The notes: generated by a model from the sequence alone, not told the origin. A stretch of DNA of 64,000 bases from Chloroflexota bacterium (GCA_024224815.1 JAAENC010000350.1:16425-80424); one strand, 5' to 3'; positions 1 through 8,348 are shown, counted from the first letter of the stretch. A program made the numbers and translations.

Positions 1-1
1 G

Positions 2-202
2 AGCATTAAAACCGGGATTGCGATCAATCACTTGCGTGCAGATTGTCAGGGAACTTCCTTGCGTTTTTATGTGAACGATGTTCCGATTGCTTTGGTTGAA
101 GATTTTGATTTTGCAGAGGGAGATGTGGGATTGTTGGTGGGAACCTTTGAAGAAGGTGAGTTGAATGTGATCTTTGATGATTTTGTGGTCTATCAACCCT
201 GA
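2..202 (+). CDS. C-terminal fragment of a lipoprotein-like beta-sandwich protein
   Basis: An open frame enters from the left edge and stops at TGA 200-202, giving 66 residues. The end has the pattern RADC, FYVND, EGDVGLLVGTFEE, FDDFVV. This matches the C-terminus of the lipoprotein at 953-1636 (RLDC, LFVNG, SGDVGLLAGTFEV, FDNFLV), so the two are paralogues. The pattern resembles concanavalin-like or 3-keto-disaccharide hydrolase-like beta-sandwich domains, which often bind glycans; that function is inferred only. The N-terminus is outside the window. Confidence 0.75.
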   Translation, partial: SIKTGIAINHLRADCQGTSLRFYVNDVPIALVEDFDFAEGDVGLLVGTFEEGELNVIFDDFVVYQP

Positions 203-251
203 TTTTTAGTTTGAAGAAGCCCCGAACACATTTGTCTTTTAAAGGAGCGAT

Positions 252-872
252 ATGGTAAAGAAAAAAACAATCGATAAAGAAGCATTAATGGCAGAGTTAG
301 ATTTGCACAAAACGGAATTTTCTGCTTTACGTAGTGAAATTTTGCAACTTATGGATTCTGAGAGACAATATCTAAATTTGAGCATCGTTGCTTTTGGTGC
401 TGGCTTGGGCTTGGCTCCTTATATTTCGGCGCAGGAAAGTTATGTTGTTTTGTTACTTTTTCCGCTTGTTTTTCATGTCTTGCTGTGGGAAATGCTCAAA
501 TCTATTCAGGCTATTGAATATATAGCGGATTATTTGATGCAGATATTAGTTCCAAGAGTAAACGAAATACTTAAAGAGCTAGGCAGTGATGAAAAAGATG
601 TCGTTGCTTTAGGGTGGGAAAAGCATAGTACGAGTAAGCGTCTGGTTAAAGGTCCCGCTTTTTTGACGGCCTCGTTAACCCCAACGCGACATTGGGTGCC
701 GGTTTTAGCTGTTGGCGCCTTTTTGATCGCTTACGCGTTGACCATCCGCAACGCAGGCTATTTTCCCTCACGCGGAGAATTAGTCCTGATGTTTCTAAAT
801 TTAGCTTTGCTGGTTTGGGCAGCGCTTCAAAACTTTTTCACATCTCGTGCTGCGGCAAAAAACGCGAATTAA
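252..872 (+). CDS. Hypothetical membrane protein with N-terminal helical region
   Basis: The 206-residue product starts with a charged helical stretch (about 1-40), followed by hydrophobic segments near residues 44-62, 65-82, 148-166 and 176-194. This suggests four membrane helices with a cytoplasmic loop of about 60 residues. The ATG at 252 has an AGGAG ribosome-binding site 6-7 nt upstream. I do not recognise a family. It sits between two paralogous lipoprotein genes and ends at a strong terminator. Confidence 0.7.
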   Translation: MVKKKTIDKEALMAELDLHKTEFSALRSEILQLMDSERQYLNLSIVAFGAGLGLAPYISAQESYVVLLLFPLVFHVLLWEMLKSIQAIEYIADYLMQILVPRVNEILKELGSDEKDVVALGWEKHSTSKRLVKGPAFLTASLTPTRHWVPVLAVGAFLIAYALTIRNAGYFPSRGELVLMFLNLALLVWAALQNFFTSRAAAKNAN

Positions 873-893
873 TTGATTTTCTCTTGAAAAAAC

Positions 894-934
894 AAAAAAA
901 GAGATGAGCTTCTTTTGAAAGCTCATCTCTTTTT
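894..934. terminator. Bidirectional intrinsic terminator
   Basis: A 10-bp perfect stem (GAGATGAGCT / AGCTCATCTC) is flanked by an A-run on the left and a T-run on the right. It serves the + strand gene ending at 872 and the - strand gene ending at 953. Confidence 0.9.
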
Positions 935-952
935 GATTAGAAAAGTCAGATA

Positions 953-1636
953 CTATGGTTTGCTAACGAGAAAATTGTCGAAGTGTATTTCTGTGCTGGA
1001 GACCTCGAAGGTGCCTGCAAGAAGACCTACATCGCCACTAGTGAAGGATGAATCTGTGGCTGTTTCAACCTGTTGCCCGTTTACGAATAATGTTAGATTG
1101 CTGCCAATGCAATCTAATCGTATGCGGTTTGTTGCGGCACCTTGTTTAATAGCATCAGATGGCACCATATTTTCATTAGAGATATATTCTGTGCTTCCTG
1201 CAGCTACTTTTCCAACAACAGCATAGCCATCGCTGCTGATAATCCCGAAATAGTAATTAGGACTCTCTGGAGAGCCAGAGTATCGACAAATTACACCGTA
1301 ATCATTATCGTCTTCTCCACCAACTTTGGTCGCATCCGCTTCTACACGTACATCGCCATCAAAGCTTTTTCCGGGATTTGCCCAAATATCAAAAGAAGAC
1401 GTTTTTACGTACATTTTGTATACGCCATCACCGTAGTCGGTTAAGCCCTCATCCCAGTCCGCGCGATCCCAGCCGCTGTTGGGGTTAGAGAAATCATCCT
1501 GAAATAAAGTATTATTATTTGCCGCAGGTGCATTTTCTGCAGGGCTATCATTTGAAGCGACGGGGCCAGTGAAGAGGCTGCATGCTAAACTTGTAAGAAG
1601 CAGTACGAGCAAAAGAGGGAGTGTTGTTTTTTTCAT
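953..1636 (-). CDS. Secreted lipoprotein, beta-sandwich (LamG/DUF1080-like)
   Basis: The start is taken at ATG 1636 because it has AAAGGA upstream and begins a typical lipoprotein signal (MKKTT, hydrophobic core, lipobox LTSLAC). An upstream in-frame start would put 14 residues before the signal. The mature 227-residue protein has an N/P-rich linker, then a domain beginning LFQDDFSNPNSGWDRADWD, a pattern common in extracytoplasmic glycan-binding beta-sandwich domains. Its C-terminal 55 residues match the partial protein at 2-202. A role at the cell surface is inferred; no catalytic residues are evident. Confidence 0.8.
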   Translation of the reverse strand: MKKTTLPLLLVLLLTSLACSLFTGPVASNDSPAENAPAANNNTLFQDDFSNPNSGWDRADWDEGLTDYGDGVYKMYVKTSSFDIWANPGKSFDGDVRVEADATKVGGEDDNDYGVICRYSGSPESPNYYFGIISSDGYAVVGKVAAGSTEYISNENMVPSDAIKQGAATNRIRLDCIGSNLTLFVNGQQVETATDSSFTSGDVGLLAGTFEVSSTEIHFDNFLVSKP

Positions 1637-1697
1637 TTCAAATCCTTTATTATGTTTAACAAGACGGTTTATAGACAAACCAAAGAAAAGCTACACA

Positions 1698-1797
1698 AAG
1701 ACATGACTCTGCGAGGAGCATGTATTTGCGGCGAAGCAGTCTCATAATTGAGAAGGAGATTGCTTCACCCCGAAGAACATCGGGGTTCGCAAAGACA
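1698..1797. repeat. Dispersed palindromic repeat, family A copy 1
   Basis: An imperfect palindrome with outer arms ATGACTCTGCGAG... and ...TTCGCAAAGACAT, and inner arms GAAGCAGTCTC and GAGATTGCTTC. The same layout recurs at 17920-17998, 20640-20742 and 53073-53158. It is intergenic and has no open frame. Confidence 0.75.
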
Positions 1798-1886
1798 TTC
1801 TAATGTCTATATGATTTATCCGTTAGTATAAATACATATCTTTTATATGGCAATCACCATTTTGTCGGGTCTTTTGTCTCAGGGTG

Positions 1887-1892
1887 TATAAT
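1887..1892 (+). promoter_or_regulatory. -10 box 6 nt before the rnd ATG (leaderless type)
   Basis: TATAAT at 1887-1892, preceded by TG, lies exactly 6 nt before ATG 1899. No ribosome-binding site precedes the ATG. The -35 region is weak (TTGTCG at 1862 with a long spacer). The layout predicts transcription starting at or next to the ATG. Confidence 0.55.
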
Positions 1893-1898
1893 CAAACT

Positions 1899-3023
1899 AT
1901 GACACAAAAAACATTAGCGCAGCCAATTTACGTAGACACGCCAAGTACGCTGAACATCCTTCTGAAAGATCTATCCAGCGAAGCCATTATAGCCATAGAT
2001 ACAGAATCAAATAGCTTGCACGCTTATAAAGAGCAAGTTTGTTTGATCCAGTTTTCGACCCCCTCACAAGATTATCTTCTTGACCCACTTGCCTTACCCA
2101 ATATAGATGCTCTTTCACCTCTTTTTGAAAACCCCGAAATCGAAAAAATATTCCACGCGGCAGAATATGATCTTATCTGCCTAAAACGTGATTTCGGCTT
2201 TCGTTTCGTCAATATCTTCGACACAATGATCGCTGCGCGTATCCTTGGGTATAAAAAAGTCGGCCTGGGTAATTTGCTCGAGCAAAAATTTAACGTAAAA
2301 GTAAATAAGAAATTTCAAAAAGCAGATTGGGGGAAACGCCCTCTGACCAATGATATGCTGAGCTACGCCCGACTTGACACACATTATTTGATCGAGTTGC
2401 GGGGAATATTCAAAGGAGAACTTGAAAAAACTAAAAAATGGGATTTAGCAAAAGAAGATTTTGGAATTGCCTCGACTATGGCAGGGACTAATAACCGTAA
2501 GCCACTTCCAATTTGGGAAAGAGTCGGTGGACGAGCCAAACTTGACCCTCGGCAGGCTACCGTTCTAAATGAAGTTTGCCTGGCAAGAGAAAAGCTCGCC
2601 GCTAAACTAAACCGCCCTCCTTTCAAAATTATTGGCAACAAATCCCTCATCCAATTGGCAGAAGTTCAGCCGCGCACCCAGCGTGATATGGAAATAGAGG
2701 GCTTTTCTCCACGCCAAATTGGTCGTTTCGGGAAAGCCTTTCTCGCGGCAGTAGAGCGTGGTCGTCACGCAGATGTTGTTAAACGTACGCCATCCTCTCG
2801 TCCGAGCGATGCCTTTATGTTCCGCTTTGATAAGCTTCGAAATTGGCGAAAAGAAAAAGCAAAGAAAATGAACGTTGAATCCGATGTCATCTTGCCACGC
2901 TTTCTGATGGAAGCTGTTGCTAAACAAAATCCAAATAATTTAGAAGAACTGTCCATAATTCTAGAAAAATCCCCATGGCGATTAGAAAAATACGGGGAAG
3001 AAATTCTAAGCGCAGCAGGATAA
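1899..3023 (+). CDS. rnd: Ribonuclease D
   Basis: This is a 3'-5' exoribonuclease of the DEDDy class that trims stable RNA ends. The 374-residue product has a DnaQ-like exonuclease domain (about 20-190) with D34/E36 in AIDTESNS, D91 in AAEYDL, and Y156/D160 in YARLDTHY. An HRDC domain follows at about 205-285. A GTG 15 nt upstream is in frame but overlaps the putative -10 box, so the ATG is preferred. The next gene begins 6 nt after the stop, so the two are probably co-transcribed. Confidence 0.9.
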   Translation: MTQKTLAQPIYVDTPSTLNILLKDLSSEAIIAIDTESNSLHAYKEQVCLIQFSTPSQDYLLDPLALPNIDALSPLFENPEIEKIFHAAEYDLICLKRDFGFRFVNIFDTMIAARILGYKKVGLGNLLEQKFNVKVNKKFQKADWGKRPLTNDMLSYARLDTHYLIELRGIFKGELEKTKKWDLAKEDFGIASTMAGTNNRKPLPIWERVGGRAKLDPRQATVLNEVCLAREKLAAKLNRPPFKIIGNKSLIQLAEVQPRTQRDMEIEGFSPRQIGRFGKAFLAAVERGRHADVVKRTPSSRPSDAFMFRFDKLRNWRKEKAKKMNVESDVILPRFLMEAVAKQNPNNLEELSIILEKSPWRLEKYGEEILSAAG

Positions 3024-3029
3024 ATACTT

Positions 3030-3392
3030 ATGAAACTTGAAAGTCTTCGTAAAACTTTACTTGATAGAAAAAGAACAACAGAAGAGACGCCTTTTGGTCC
3101 TGAGGTATTAGTCTACAAGGTTATGGGAAAGATGTTCGCCTTGATCGCTTGGGAAAAAGACCCTCTTGACCTGACGCTAAAATGTGACCCCGATCTTGCG
3201 CTTGCTTTACGCGCCAAATATCCTGCTGTTAAAGCGGGCTATCATATGAGCAAAAAACACTGGAATACGGTCACGCTGGACAGCAGCATTCCCGAAAATG
3301 AGATATTGGATATGATAGAAGATTCTTATGATTTGGTCGTCAAAGGCTTGAAAAAATCAGATAGAGAGAAACTCGCGAAAGACTCTAAATAA
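3030..3392 (+). CDS. MmcQ/YjbR family protein
   Basis: The 120-residue product matches the MmcQ/YjbR (DUF419) family in length and pattern: an N-terminal helix, the PFGPEVLVYKVMGKMFALIAW strand pair, DLTLKCDPDLAL, the PAVKAGYHMSKKHWNTV motif, and a C-terminal SYDLVVKGL helix. The fold binds DNA in some studied members, but the cellular role is unclear. It lies 6 nt after rnd. Confidence 0.88.
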   Translation: MKLESLRKTLLDRKRTTEETPFGPEVLVYKVMGKMFALIAWEKDPLDLTLKCDPDLALALRAKYPAVKAGYHMSKKHWNTVTLDSSIPENEILDMIEDSYDLVVKGLKKSDREKLAKDSK

Positions 3393-3427
3393 CCCTCGAT
3401 GTCAAAAAGAAGATTTAGGAGGTTAGG

Positions 3428-4822
3428 ATGAAAATTAAATTTTATGGCGCAGCCCGCACAGTAACCGGCTCGATGCATTTGCTTGAAATTAATGGCTCAC
3501 GTATTCTGCTCGAATGCGGTCTTTTTCAGGGAAAACGTAACGAAACTTACGAACGTAATCGACATTTCCCTTTTGATCCTTCTAAGATTGACGCAGTGCT
3601 TCTCTCTCACGCTCATATTGACCATAGCGGAAATTTACCCAACCTTGTAAAACAAGGTTACGAAGGGGAAATTACTGCTACGCGTGCTACTACACATCTT
3701 GTTAAATTAATGTTACGAGATTCGGGGCATATTCAGGAATCTGATATTGCCTACGTCAACAAAAAGCGTGCCAAAAAGGGATTGCCCCCTATGGAACCGC
3801 TTTACACGCTAGAAGATGCCGAAAAGGTTGCCGGGCACTTTAACTCTGTTGAATATGATGCCCCTGTAGAAATAGCTGAAGGCGTGCGAGCTACTTTTAT
3901 GGATGCCGGCCACATCCTTGGATCAGCAAGCATTGCGCTGGACATTAAAGAAGACGAGCGTTCTTTCCGCATTTGGTTTTCCGGTGATATTGGCCGACGT
4001 GATTTACCTATTCTCCGCGACCCTGTTCTGCCGATCAATGCAGATTATCTTCTTATGGAATCAACTTATGGGGATAAAGGGCATCGCCCTCCATACCTTG
4101 CCTACGAAGAATTGCGTGCTGTTGTGCAAAAAACAATTGAGCGTGGCGGAAAAGTGATTATTCCTTCTTTTGCCGTTGGGCGCACTCAGGAACTAGCCGT
4201 TTTTCTGCACCAAATGATTAAAAAAGGCGAAATCCCCTCTGTTCCTGTTTACGTAGATAGCCCCTTGGCAATTAATGCCTCTCAAATTTTTAATGAACAT
4301 CCTGAATGTATGGACGTAGAAACCCTCGCCGATATTCGCGCTCGCGGACACGCTGCTCTCGATTTCAAAGAAATTTCATATACGCGTTCTGTAGCAGAAT
4401 CAAAAGCAATTAATGAATACCAAGGCTCTGCAATTATCATCTCTGCTTCGGGGATGGCCGAAGCAGGCCGCATTTTGCATCATCTGCGTAATAATGTCGG
4501 CAATCCTCGTAATACAATTCTTATTGTCGGCTGGCAAGCCCCTCACACGCTTGGTCGCCGTCTTGCAGATCGAGAAAGAGAAATTAAGATATTTGGCGAG
4601 AAATTTTACAGGCAAGCAGAAGTAGCAACTATTGGTGGGCTTTCCGCTCATGCCGGAAGAGATATGCTGATCGAATACGCTTCAGCGGTCAAAAAACAGG
4701 TGAAAAAAGTTTTTCTGGTGCACGGTGAAGAACGCGGAGCTTTGCCTTTGAAAAAAGAATTGGAAATGCAAGGTTTCAAAGAAGTAATATATCCAGAAAA
4801 AGCATCAGTTTTCGAAATTTAA
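3428..4822 (+). CDS. MBL-fold beta-CASP ribonuclease/RNA-processing hydrolase
   Basis: The 464-residue protein has a metallo-beta-lactamase domain with the zinc motif HAHIDH at 61-66, GHILGSA further on, and FSGDIGR as the metal-bridging Asp. It is followed by a beta-CASP insert (PSFAVGRTQEL, DSPLA) and a C-terminal GGLSAHAGRD/VHGE RMMBL segment. These features place it with the YSH1/CPSF73-like RNA nucleases (COG1236). ATG 3428 has an AGGAGG box directly upstream. The stop codon abuts the promoter of tRNA-Ser. Confidence 0.9.
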   Translation: MKIKFYGAARTVTGSMHLLEINGSRILLECGLFQGKRNETYERNRHFPFDPSKIDAVLLSHAHIDHSGNLPNLVKQGYEGEITATRATTHLVKLMLRDSGHIQESDIAYVNKKRAKKGLPPMEPLYTLEDAEKVAGHFNSVEYDAPVEIAEGVRATFMDAGHILGSASIALDIKEDERSFRIWFSGDIGRRDLPILRDPVLPINADYLLMESTYGDKGHRPPYLAYEELRAVVQKTIERGGKVIIPSFAVGRTQELAVFLHQMIKKGEIPSVPVYVDSPLAINASQIFNEHPECMDVETLADIRARGHAALDFKEISYTRSVAESKAINEYQGSAIIISASGMAEAGRILHHLRNNVGNPRNTILIVGWQAPHTLGRRLADREREIKIFGEKFYRQAEVATIGGLSAHAGRDMLIEYASAVKKQVKKVFLVHGEERGALPLKKELEMQGFKEVIYPEKASVFEI

Positions 4823-4824
4823 GA

Positions 4825-4830
4825 TATAAT
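4825..4830 (+). promoter_or_regulatory. -10 box of tRNA-Ser
   Basis: TATAAT lies 14 nt before the mature tRNA 5' end and touches the stop codon of the preceding gene. No clear -35 element is visible. Confidence 0.5.
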
Positions 4831-4843
4831 ACGCCCGCTCACT

Positions 4844-4931
4844 GGAGAGGTGCCGGAGTGGTTGAACGGGGCGGTCTCGAAAACCGTTGTAGTCTTCTGG
4901 GCTACCGAGGGTTCGAATCCCTCTCTCTCCG
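4844..4931 (+). tRNA. tRNA-Ser (anticodon CGA)
   Basis: A class II tRNA of 88 nt. The acceptor stem is GGAGAGG / TCTCTCC, with G at the discriminator position. The anticodon stem is GCGGT / ACCGT, with loop CTCGAAA and anticodon CGA at 4878-4880. It has a long variable arm, and the T arm is GAGGG-TTCGAAT-CCCTC. The 3' CCA is not encoded. Confidence 0.95.
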
Positions 4932-4965
4932 CTCTAAGCATCCAAAAACATTTCTGGATGCGACC

Positions 4966-4998
4966 GCCGCCGCAGCCAACGCTCGGCGGCTCTTTTTT
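4966..4998 (+). terminator. Intrinsic terminator after tRNA-Ser
   Basis: A 7-bp GC-rich stem (GCCGCCG / CGGCGGC) with an 11-nt loop is followed by TCTTTTTTT. A smaller hairpin (CATCC/GGATG) precedes it. Confidence 0.8.
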
Positions 4999-5013
4999 TA
5001 GAGAATAATTATT

Positions 5014-5892
5014 ATGACAAAAATGAAATTAGCTCTCGCACAGATTAATACCAAATTAGGGGATGTGGATGCGAATCTCGAAAAGCATCTTAACCTGATA
5101 GGAAAAGCCACCGCTCGTGGTTCAGACTTGATACTCTTCCCCGAGCTTTCTCTAACCGGATACACCCTCCAGGATATCACCCCTACAGTCGCTCATCGCC
5201 CTACATCAGATGACCCCATCTTTCGACCCCTCCTCGAAGCCAGCAACGAAATAGATATGGTCGTCGGCTTTGTAAATGAAGACGAGCGTCATCGTTTTTA
5301 TATTGCCGATGCTTATCTCTCGGAGGGCAAAGTTCTCCACGTTCACCATAAAGTTTATTTACCAACTTACGGTCTTTTCGACGAAGGTCGATTTTTTGCG
5401 TGGGGAGATTCTATTCGTGCCTTTGATACCCGCTTTGGGCGTGTTGGGATGCTCATTTGCGAAGACTTTTGGCATATTTCTCCCCCTTATTTGCTCTGGC
5501 TTGATGGTGCAGATATTTTATTGCTCACATCTGCGTCTCCTGGTCGTGGTCTAAACGATGATAACAGGCTTGAATCTGCTCGCTGGGTAGAACATACTAA
5601 TCAGGCTTATGCTAATCTTTTTACCAGTTTTGTTGCGCACTCAAACCGCGTTGGCTATGAAGATGGCCTACATTTTTGGGGCGGTTCAACAGTCTATGAT
5701 CCCAATGGAGAGTTATTAGCAAAAGCGCCTTACCAAGAAGAAGCCCTGACCTTTGTCGATCTGGATTTAAATCAACTTCATCGTACGCGGGCGCGCTTAC
5801 CCCTTTTGCGAGATGAACGCACTGCTCTGGTAGAACGCGAGCTAGGGCGTATTCTTGGGAGTAATGACCGTAAAGCGCATACGGGAAGATAA
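5014..5892 (+). CDS. Nitrilase-superfamily amidohydrolase, glutaminase partner of NAD synthetase
   Basis: The 292-residue carbon-nitrogen hydrolase has the catalytic triad E44 (FPELSLTGY), K113 (HHKVYLPTYGLFDEGR) and C149 (LICEDFWH). The KVYLPTYGLFDE pattern is typical of the glutaminase domain of glutamine-dependent NAD synthetases. The ammonia-channelling synthetase domain is encoded separately 2 nt downstream (5895-6722). Together they should release NH3 from glutamine and amidate deamido-NAD. The separation of the two domains is unusual because they are commonly fused. Confidence 0.85.
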   Translation: MTKMKLALAQINTKLGDVDANLEKHLNLIGKATARGSDLILFPELSLTGYTLQDITPTVAHRPTSDDPIFRPLLEASNEIDMVVGFVNEDERHRFYIADAYLSEGKVLHVHHKVYLPTYGLFDEGRFFAWGDSIRAFDTRFGRVGMLICEDFWHISPPYLLWLDGADILLLTSASPGRGLNDDNRLESARWVEHTNQAYANLFTSFVAHSNRVGYEDGLHFWGGSTVYDPNGELLAKAPYQEEALTFVDLDLNQLHRTRARLPLLRDERTALVERELGRILGSNDRKAHTGR

Positions 5893-5894
5893 TT

Positions 5895-6722
5895 ATGGCA
5901 ATATCTAACCTCGACATAAACACTACTCTGGCAACGAAAATTCTTTCGGGTTTTATCAAATCGGAACTAAGCCGTGTTGGCTTCACACGTGCGGTGATCG
6001 GGCTTTCGGGGGGAATTGATTCAGCGCTCTCGCTTGCTTTGGCAACGGAAGCAATTGGAAAGGAGAACGTTCTCGCTATTCGGATGCCGTATAAAGCCTC
6101 CAGCCAGGATTCTCTCGATCATGCGCAGCTCTGCATCGACAAATTTGGTGTCCAATCACTAACGATTCCTATCACAGAAATGGCCGATCCGCTCATCGCC
6201 TTTGATCCCAAAATGTCAAAAACGCGTAAGGGAAATATTATGGCGCGTTGTCGTATGATCGTTTTATATGATCAATCTGAAGCATTTGGTGGTTTGGTGA
6301 TAGGGACGAGCAACAAAACTGAGGTTTTGCTGGGCTATTCGACAATTTTTGGTGATTCTGCCTCTGCCTTAAACCCGATCGGTGATCTGTATAAGACGCA
6401 GGTGCGTCAGCTTTCGAGAGCTTTGGGCGTGCCAAGTGAAATCATTGATAAAGCGCCTTCTGCTGACCTTTGGGCAGATCAGACTGACGAAAGTGAACTT
6501 GGCTTTACCTATGCAGAAGTGGACAAGCTCTTTTATTTATTGGTAGACCAGCGTTATCGGGTAGAAGAGTGTGTGGATGCCGGCTTTGATGAGGCTTTTG
6601 TACAGGCGGTTATTAAACGTGTGCGACAAAATCAGTTTAAGCGGATGATGCCACCGATTGCAAAGGTGAGTAATCGTACAATAGGTTATGATTTCCTTTA
6701 TTTGCGTGATTGGGGCACATAA
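5895..6722 (+). CDS. nadE: NAD(+) synthetase
   Basis: The 275-residue ATP-pyrophosphatase has the P-loop SGGIDSA (38-44) and the motif GTSNKTEVLLGYSTIFGDSASALNPIGDLYK. It also has PSADLWADQTDE, which contacts deamido-NAD. Its length matches ammonia-dependent NadE. The ATG lies 2 nt after the amidase stop, so the genes are translationally linked and the pair probably works as one glutamine-dependent enzyme. Confidence 0.93.
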   Translation: MAISNLDINTTLATKILSGFIKSELSRVGFTRAVIGLSGGIDSALSLALATEAIGKENVLAIRMPYKASSQDSLDHAQLCIDKFGVQSLTIPITEMADPLIAFDPKMSKTRKGNIMARCRMIVLYDQSEAFGGLVIGTSNKTEVLLGYSTIFGDSASALNPIGDLYKTQVRQLSRALGVPSEIIDKAPSADLWADQTDESELGFTYAEVDKLFYLLVDQRYRVEECVDAGFDEAFVQAVIKRVRQNQFKRMMPPIAKVSNRTIGYDFLYLRDWGT

Positions 6723-6753
6723 TTGTCATTTCATAACGATGACGAAACACCCG

Positions 6754-6782
6754 TTGACGTGAGCCTGATTTCGCTATATACT
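6754..6782 (+). promoter_or_regulatory. Strong sigma-70-type promoter
   Basis: TTGACG at 6754-6759 and TATACT at 6777-6782 are separated by exactly 17 nt. Just downstream, 6786-6810 holds an inverted repeat, AGTATG / CATACT, that could be an operator or an RNA stem. Confidence 0.7.
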
Positions 6783-6788
6783 CTTAGT

Positions 6789-6856
6789 ATGCGAGTAGAA
6801 ACGACATACTCCCTTTTAGTTGATTGAACGCACGCGATGCCCGCGTGCGTTTTTGT
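6789..6856 (+). ncRNA. Candidate small RNA or attenuated leader
   Basis: From the promoter at 6754-6782 a transcript would start near 6789 and meet an intrinsic terminator at 6828-6856 (9-bp stem ACGCACGCG / CGCGTGCGT, then T5) after about 65 nt. No open frame with a ribosome-binding site lies between. The unpaired stretch includes ACTCCCTTTT, which is partly complementary to a Shine-Dalgarno sequence. It could be an independent small RNA, or a leader whose terminator attenuates the SWIM gene at 6880. Confidence 0.4.
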
Positions 6857-6879
6857 ATTAATTTACCAAGGAGAATAAA

Positions 6880-7113
6880 ATGGACTCTGGAATGATTGGG
6901 AAAATTCAAAAAGCAAAGCGTTATGCTGAGCAAGAACGTGAACGCTTTCATATAGAATCACTTGTTGTCTCTGTAGATGGGACCAACAATAAACATACAG
7001 TTACCTTTGCAGATGGAAAACTAACTTGTACTTGCGATTTTTATCAAACGCGCGAATATTGTAGTCATACTATGGCTATCGAAGAGATCATGAAAGGGGT
7101 AGAGCCACTTTAG
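6880..7113 (+). CDS. Small SWIM zinc-finger-like protein
   Basis: The 77-residue product has a helical N-terminus and a CxCx(n)CxH arrangement (LTCTCDFYQTREYCSHTMA) at about 50-68. This is the SWIM zinc-finger pattern found in nucleic-acid or protein-binding contexts. AAGGAG precedes ATG 6880. It is transcribed alone between a promoter/terminator leader and a strong terminator. Confidence 0.8.
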   Translation: MDSGMIGKIQKAKRYAEQERERFHIESLVVSVDGTNNKHTVTFADGKLTCTCDFYQTREYCSHTMAIEEIMKGVEPL

Positions 7114-7135
7114 TAAACTCTATTCAAATTATCAA

Positions 7136-7180
7136 TAAAAAAAGAGCCTTCACTACAGTTTCAGTGAAGGCTCTTTTTTG
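7136..7180 (+). terminator. Intrinsic terminator
   Basis: A long stem AAAGAGCCTTCACT / AGTGAAGGCTCTTT with flanking A and T runs lies 22 nt after the SWIM gene. Confidence 0.9.
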
Positions 7181-7292
7181 TAAGGTTTTTGAAAAGAAGC
7201 TCGTCTTATAGAAGATACTCTCTGGTAGATTTTCAGTATTCTAAGTTTATTATTAAGTAGATTTTGCTCCAATAAGGTAGAATGAAAATACT

Positions 7293-8330
7293 ATGACACG
7301 AATTTCAAGACGAGACTTTCTTAAACTCAGCGCATTGGGCGTTGGAACGATGGCTTTTTCTCCAATCAAAGAGCGGCTTAATCTTTTTGATGATCGCAGC
7401 TTAGTGCGTGTAGCTACAGATGCGATTAGTGTACATAGCCAGCCTAATGACGAGAGCCGAATTGTTGGGCAGTGGTATAGAGATGATTTGCTCACTGTTT
7501 ACGAAGAGGTAAGAGCTGAAACCCCTGCTTATAATCCTGTTTGGTATCGCGTTTGGGGCGGGTTTGTACACCGTGCCCGCTTGCAGCGTGTTGAGCTCCT
7601 TTATAACCCTACTCAAAGCTATTTTGAAGAAGGTAAGCGTTATCTGGCAGATATTACTGTTCCCTATACGCGAGCTATGCGCCACACAAAATTTTATGGA
7701 TGGGAGCCGCTTTACCGCCTTTATTACGGGTCTGTTCATTGGGTGGACGGTATGGATAAAGGCCCTGATGGCGAACTCTGGTATCGGGTTTTTGATGAGC
7801 TTGTTTCAGTGCCGTATTTTGTTAGACCCTCTGATTTGCGAATGATTCCGCCCGAATCGCTTGCGCCCATCTCGCCAGAAGTAGATTTTCTTGACAAGCA
7901 TGTGGATGTAGATTTGACCACGCAGAAAGTTTATGCTTATGAATACGACAAGGTTGTTTTTGAAACCGTAATTTCATCCGGCTTGATCTATGGGGGCAAC
8001 CCAAATGGAATTGGTACCAAAACCCCAACAGGGCAATTTCATATTCGCGAGAAAATGCCGTCCAAGCATATGGGTGAGGGTAGTCTTGTCTCTGATATCG
8101 ATGCCTATGTGCTCCCGGGCGTTCCCTGGACATGCTTCTTTACAGAAGCCGGGCATGCTTTTCATGGTACATATTGGCATGAAAATTATGGCGTACCAAT
8201 GAGTCATGGCTGTATTAATATGCGTACAAACGAAGCAAAATGGCTTTTTCGCTGGCTACGTCCGGTTCACGATGGCCCACAGCTATATCGGCGCGGTTAC
8301 GGATCAACGATAAATATTTTTTATAGCTAA
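7293..8330 (+). CDS. Tat-exported L,D-transpeptidase (YkuD)
   Basis: The 345-residue protein begins with SRRDFLK followed by a hydrophobic stretch (residues 4-26), a twin-arginine signal. An SH3-like region follows (about 38-95), then a C-terminal YkuD catalytic domain with HGTYWHENYGVPMSHGCINM (His and the S-H-G-C nucleophile) near residues 290-310. It should cross-link peptidoglycan stem peptides outside the membrane. There is no clear ribosome-binding site; TAGAAT lies 9 nt before ATG. A paralogue with the same signal lies at 37130-38227. Confidence 0.9.
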   Translation: MTRISRRDFLKLSALGVGTMAFSPIKERLNLFDDRSLVRVATDAISVHSQPNDESRIVGQWYRDDLLTVYEEVRAETPAYNPVWYRVWGGFVHRARLQRVELLYNPTQSYFEEGKRYLADITVPYTRAMRHTKFYGWEPLYRLYYGSVHWVDGMDKGPDGELWYRVFDELVSVPYFVRPSDLRMIPPESLAPISPEVDFLDKHVDVDLTTQKVYAYEYDKVVFETVISSGLIYGGNPNGIGTKTPTGQFHIREKMPSKHMGEGSLVSDIDAYVLPGVPWTCFFTEAGHAFHGTYWHENYGVPMSHGCINMRTNEAKWLFRWLRPVHDGPQLYRRGYGSTINIFYS

Positions 8331-8348
8331 TCGCTTGTAAAAAAAAAT

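Noticed and set aside
692-907. A 71-residue + strand frame inside and after the 252-872 gene.
   Set aside because: It overlaps a clearly better gene in another frame, runs into the terminator and has no ribosome-binding site.
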